NCBI GenBank assembly: GCA_012522035.1
Contig: JAAYLF010000348.1
Location: 1 to 8,085 of the forward strand
DNA length: 8,085 nt
DNA from: Clostridiaceae bacterium
Lineage (GTDB): Bacteria; Bacillota; Clostridia; UBA1212; DUPL01
Direction: 5' to 3'
Made by a program: the position numbers and the translations under genes. The notes beneath the pieces were generated by a model. The model was not told the origin of the DNA, made no database searches, and saw nothing but the letters and a program-made list of their open reading frames with translations. How positions within the stretch are numbered: the stretch's first letter is position 1; each line of letters opens with the position of its first letter. This document shows positions 6,862 to 8,085 of the stretch, in pieces.

Positions 6862-7809
6862 TTATTTCTCCTCCCTTACATGCGCATCCTTTGATACAAC
6901 ATCCAGGAATATGTCCTCAATTGTTTTGCCCACGGGCCTGAGCTCGATAATTGGATAATTAGCCTTGGACATTTCGTTAAGCAGTTCCCTTCTTATATCC
7001 GCTTTCGACTCTACGAGGAACATGTTCACATCCCCATCAACGCGCAGAAAATCAACATACTTTATATTGTTGATTCCATTTATTCTCTTCAATATGTCGT
7101 TTTTTGGACCAATTATATGCACCATGAATTTGTTGCTGGATCCGATTGTAGCGGAAAAATTGGAAACAGAACCTGCTGCCGCAATTTTCCCCTTGTTGAT
7201 AATTATAACATCCGAGCAGACGGCGCTGACTTCGGACAATATGTGAGTGCTTAGTATTACAGTATGATCCCTTCCCAGGGCCATAATGAGCTTTCTAATC
7301 TCAATAATCTGTTTTGGGTCAAGCCCTACGGTAGGCTCGTCCAGAATAAGTACAGGAGGATCTCCAACCAACGCTTGTGCAAGACCTACACGCTGTCTGT
7401 ATCCTTTTGACAGATTTTTAATAAGTCTTTTTCTCATGTCCCCTATTTTCACCAGGTACATGATGTCGTCAAGCTGCGACTTTCTCTTTCTAAGCTCCAC
7501 GCCTTTCAAGTCACAAATAAAATTCAAATACTCCCTGACCGTCATGTCAGTATACAAAGGTGGCTGCTCGGGCAGATAGCCAATAAGCCTTTTTACTTCC
7601 TTTGGTTCTTCCATAATATCATGGCCTTGTACAAGCACTGTACCGGATGTGGATGGAAGATATCCGGTAATTATGTTCATGGCTGTGGTTTTGCCTGCAC
7701 CATTGGGCCCCAAAAAGCCTAATATCTCACCCTTGCGCACATTGAAACTTACGTTGTCAAGCGCGACTATAGAGCCATAGACCTTGGTGAGATTTTTAAC
7801 TTCTATCAT
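6862..7809 (-). CDS. ABC transporter ATP-binding protein (GldA/CcmA-like)
   Basis: A 315-residue complete ABC ATPase that powers the permease encoded next. Motifs in order: Walker A GPNGAGKTT (34-42), Q-loop glutamine 82 in YLPEQPPLY, signature LSKGYRQ (133-139), Walker B VLILDEP (153-159), D-loop GLDP (162-165) and switch histidine 189. The signature reads LSKGY rather than LSGGQ, which is usual in this subfamily. About 100 residues follow the nucleotide-binding domain and form a small alpha/beta extension like DUF4162, seen in ABC-2 exporter ATPases. I place the start at the ATG at 7809, seven bases after AGGAGG; a TTG one codon earlier (7812) is possible but closer to the ribosome site than ideal. 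First gene of the operon, with its own promoter. ATPase function is certain; cargo is not. Confidence 0.93.
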   Translation of the reverse strand: MIEVKNLTKVYGSIVALDNVSFNVRKGEILGFLGPNGAGKTTAMNIITGYLPSTSGTVLVQGHDIMEEPKEVKRLIGYLPEQPPLYTDMTVREYLNFICDLKGVELRKRKSQLDDIMYLVKIGDMRKRLIKNLSKGYRQRVGLAQALVGDPPVLILDEPTVGLDPKQIIEIRKLIMALGRDHTVILSTHILSEVSAVCSDVIIINKGKIAAAGSVSNFSATIGSSNKFMVHIIGPKNDILKRINGINNIKYVDFLRVDGDVNMFLVESKADIRRELLNEMSKANYPIIELRPVGKTIEDIFLDVVSKDAHVREEK

Positions 7810-7841
7810 CAATTCTCCTCCTCACAATACATCTCTATTAA

Positions 7842-7869
7842 ATTATATTACATTTGATAATTTTAGCAA
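7842..7869 (-). promoter_or_regulatory. Sigma-A-like promoter of the ABC operon
   Basis: On the minus strand a perfect -10 box TATAAT (7842-7847) lies 16 bases after TTGCTA (7864-7869), a four-of-six match to the -35 consensus. The surrounding sequence is very AT-rich. Transcription would start near 7835 and give a leader of about 25 bases ending in the AGGAGG site of the ATPase gene. It falls between the stop of the upstream partial gene and the ATPase start, where a promoter for an independent operon is expected. No operator-like repeat is visible. Confidence 0.65.
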
Positions 7870-7896
7870 ATAAATTAATTCTAAACAATCTATAAA

Positions 7897-8085
7897 TCAA
7901 AGAATGCTGACATATTCAACCGTAGGGTCGTCATCAGGAAAGAAGGGTACTCCCCTGATTACATGCGTTTCTATTGTGTATTTGCCCATGGCGTAGTCAA
8001 GTGCTATCTTGGAATACTCGGACAAATCCGAAACGGTAATGCTGTGATGAAGGTTTTTGCGCAAAGTGTTCAATATATCCTGAGC
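7897..8085 (-). CDS. C-terminal fragment, possibly LytR-CpsA-Psr (LCP) type protein
   Basis: The last 62 codons and TGA stop of a gene that continues past the right edge of the window. The visible part has a helix-rich start, ILNTLRKNLHHSITVSDLSEYSKIA in outline, a strand (IETHVIRG) and an acidic PDDDP turn near the end. This order, helix then 'T/S-hydrophobic-SDL' helix then a 'hydrophobic-x-hydrophobic-P/G' strand then a 'PDxx' turn, resembles the end of LCP domains, which transfer glycopolymers to the cell wall. The match rests on a short, variable segment, so it is a tentative suggestion. The gene has no recognisable terminator before the ABC operon promoter 88 bases on, so read-through into the operon is possible. 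Confidence 0.45.
   Translation of the reverse strand, partial: AQDILNTLRKNLHHSITVSDLSEYSKIALDYAMGKYTIETHVIRGVPFFPDDDPTVEYVSIL

Noticed and set aside
7399..7413. Non-canonical ABC signature LSKGY in place of LSGGQ
   Set aside because: This variant is common in GldA/CcmA-like ATPases, and all other catalytic motifs are intact, so it is not evidence of a dead enzyme.

Overview
The window comes from a low-to-moderate GC Gram-positive bacterium, most likely an anaerobic member of the Clostridia. I infer this from strong AGGAGG-type ribosome sites, a sigma-A-like promoter, and a protein set (YkvI-type membrane protein, DUF5711-type protein, CvpA, DUF4340 next to a GldG-like protein) that is familiar in that class. 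I cannot name the species from sequence alone. All recognisable protein genes lie on the minus strand, so they read from right to left.

From the right edge: (1) the last 62 codons of a gene that may encode a LytR-CpsA-Psr (LCP) type protein (7897-8085). (2) A good promoter at 7842-7869 that drives a compact four-gene operon: an ABC ATPase (6862-7809), an ABC-2 type permease (6160-6861), a GldG-like auxiliary membrane protein (4694-6145) and a DUF4340 protein (3303-4697). Stop and start codons in this operon abut, overlap or are 14 bases apart, and two of the ribosome sites lie inside or against the preceding gene. The four proteins probably form one membrane complex: an ATPase, a six-helix permease, and two proteins with large domains outside the membrane. 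The layout resembles the GldA/GldF/GldG transporter of gliding Bacteroidetes, but nothing here shows a link to gliding.

(3) After a 67-base gap holding a perfect 11-bp inverted repeat that contains the ribosome site of the next gene, a second cluster follows: a YkvI-family membrane protein (2072-3235), a DUF5711-type single-pass protein with a probable beta-propeller (985-2214), and CvpA (264-965). The ykvI-like frame runs 143 bases into the DUF5711 gene, which looks like a lost stop codon or a small frameshift.

(4) The left 263 bases hold no protein gene but are rich in secondary structure. A 9-bp helix and an 8-bp helix interleave as an H-type pseudoknot, followed by a 17-bp hairpin whose U-G pairs only work on the plus strand, and then a T-run at 217-232. 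This looks like the 3' part of an unidentified plus-strand structured RNA converging on the cvpA cluster. It is the least explained part of the window.
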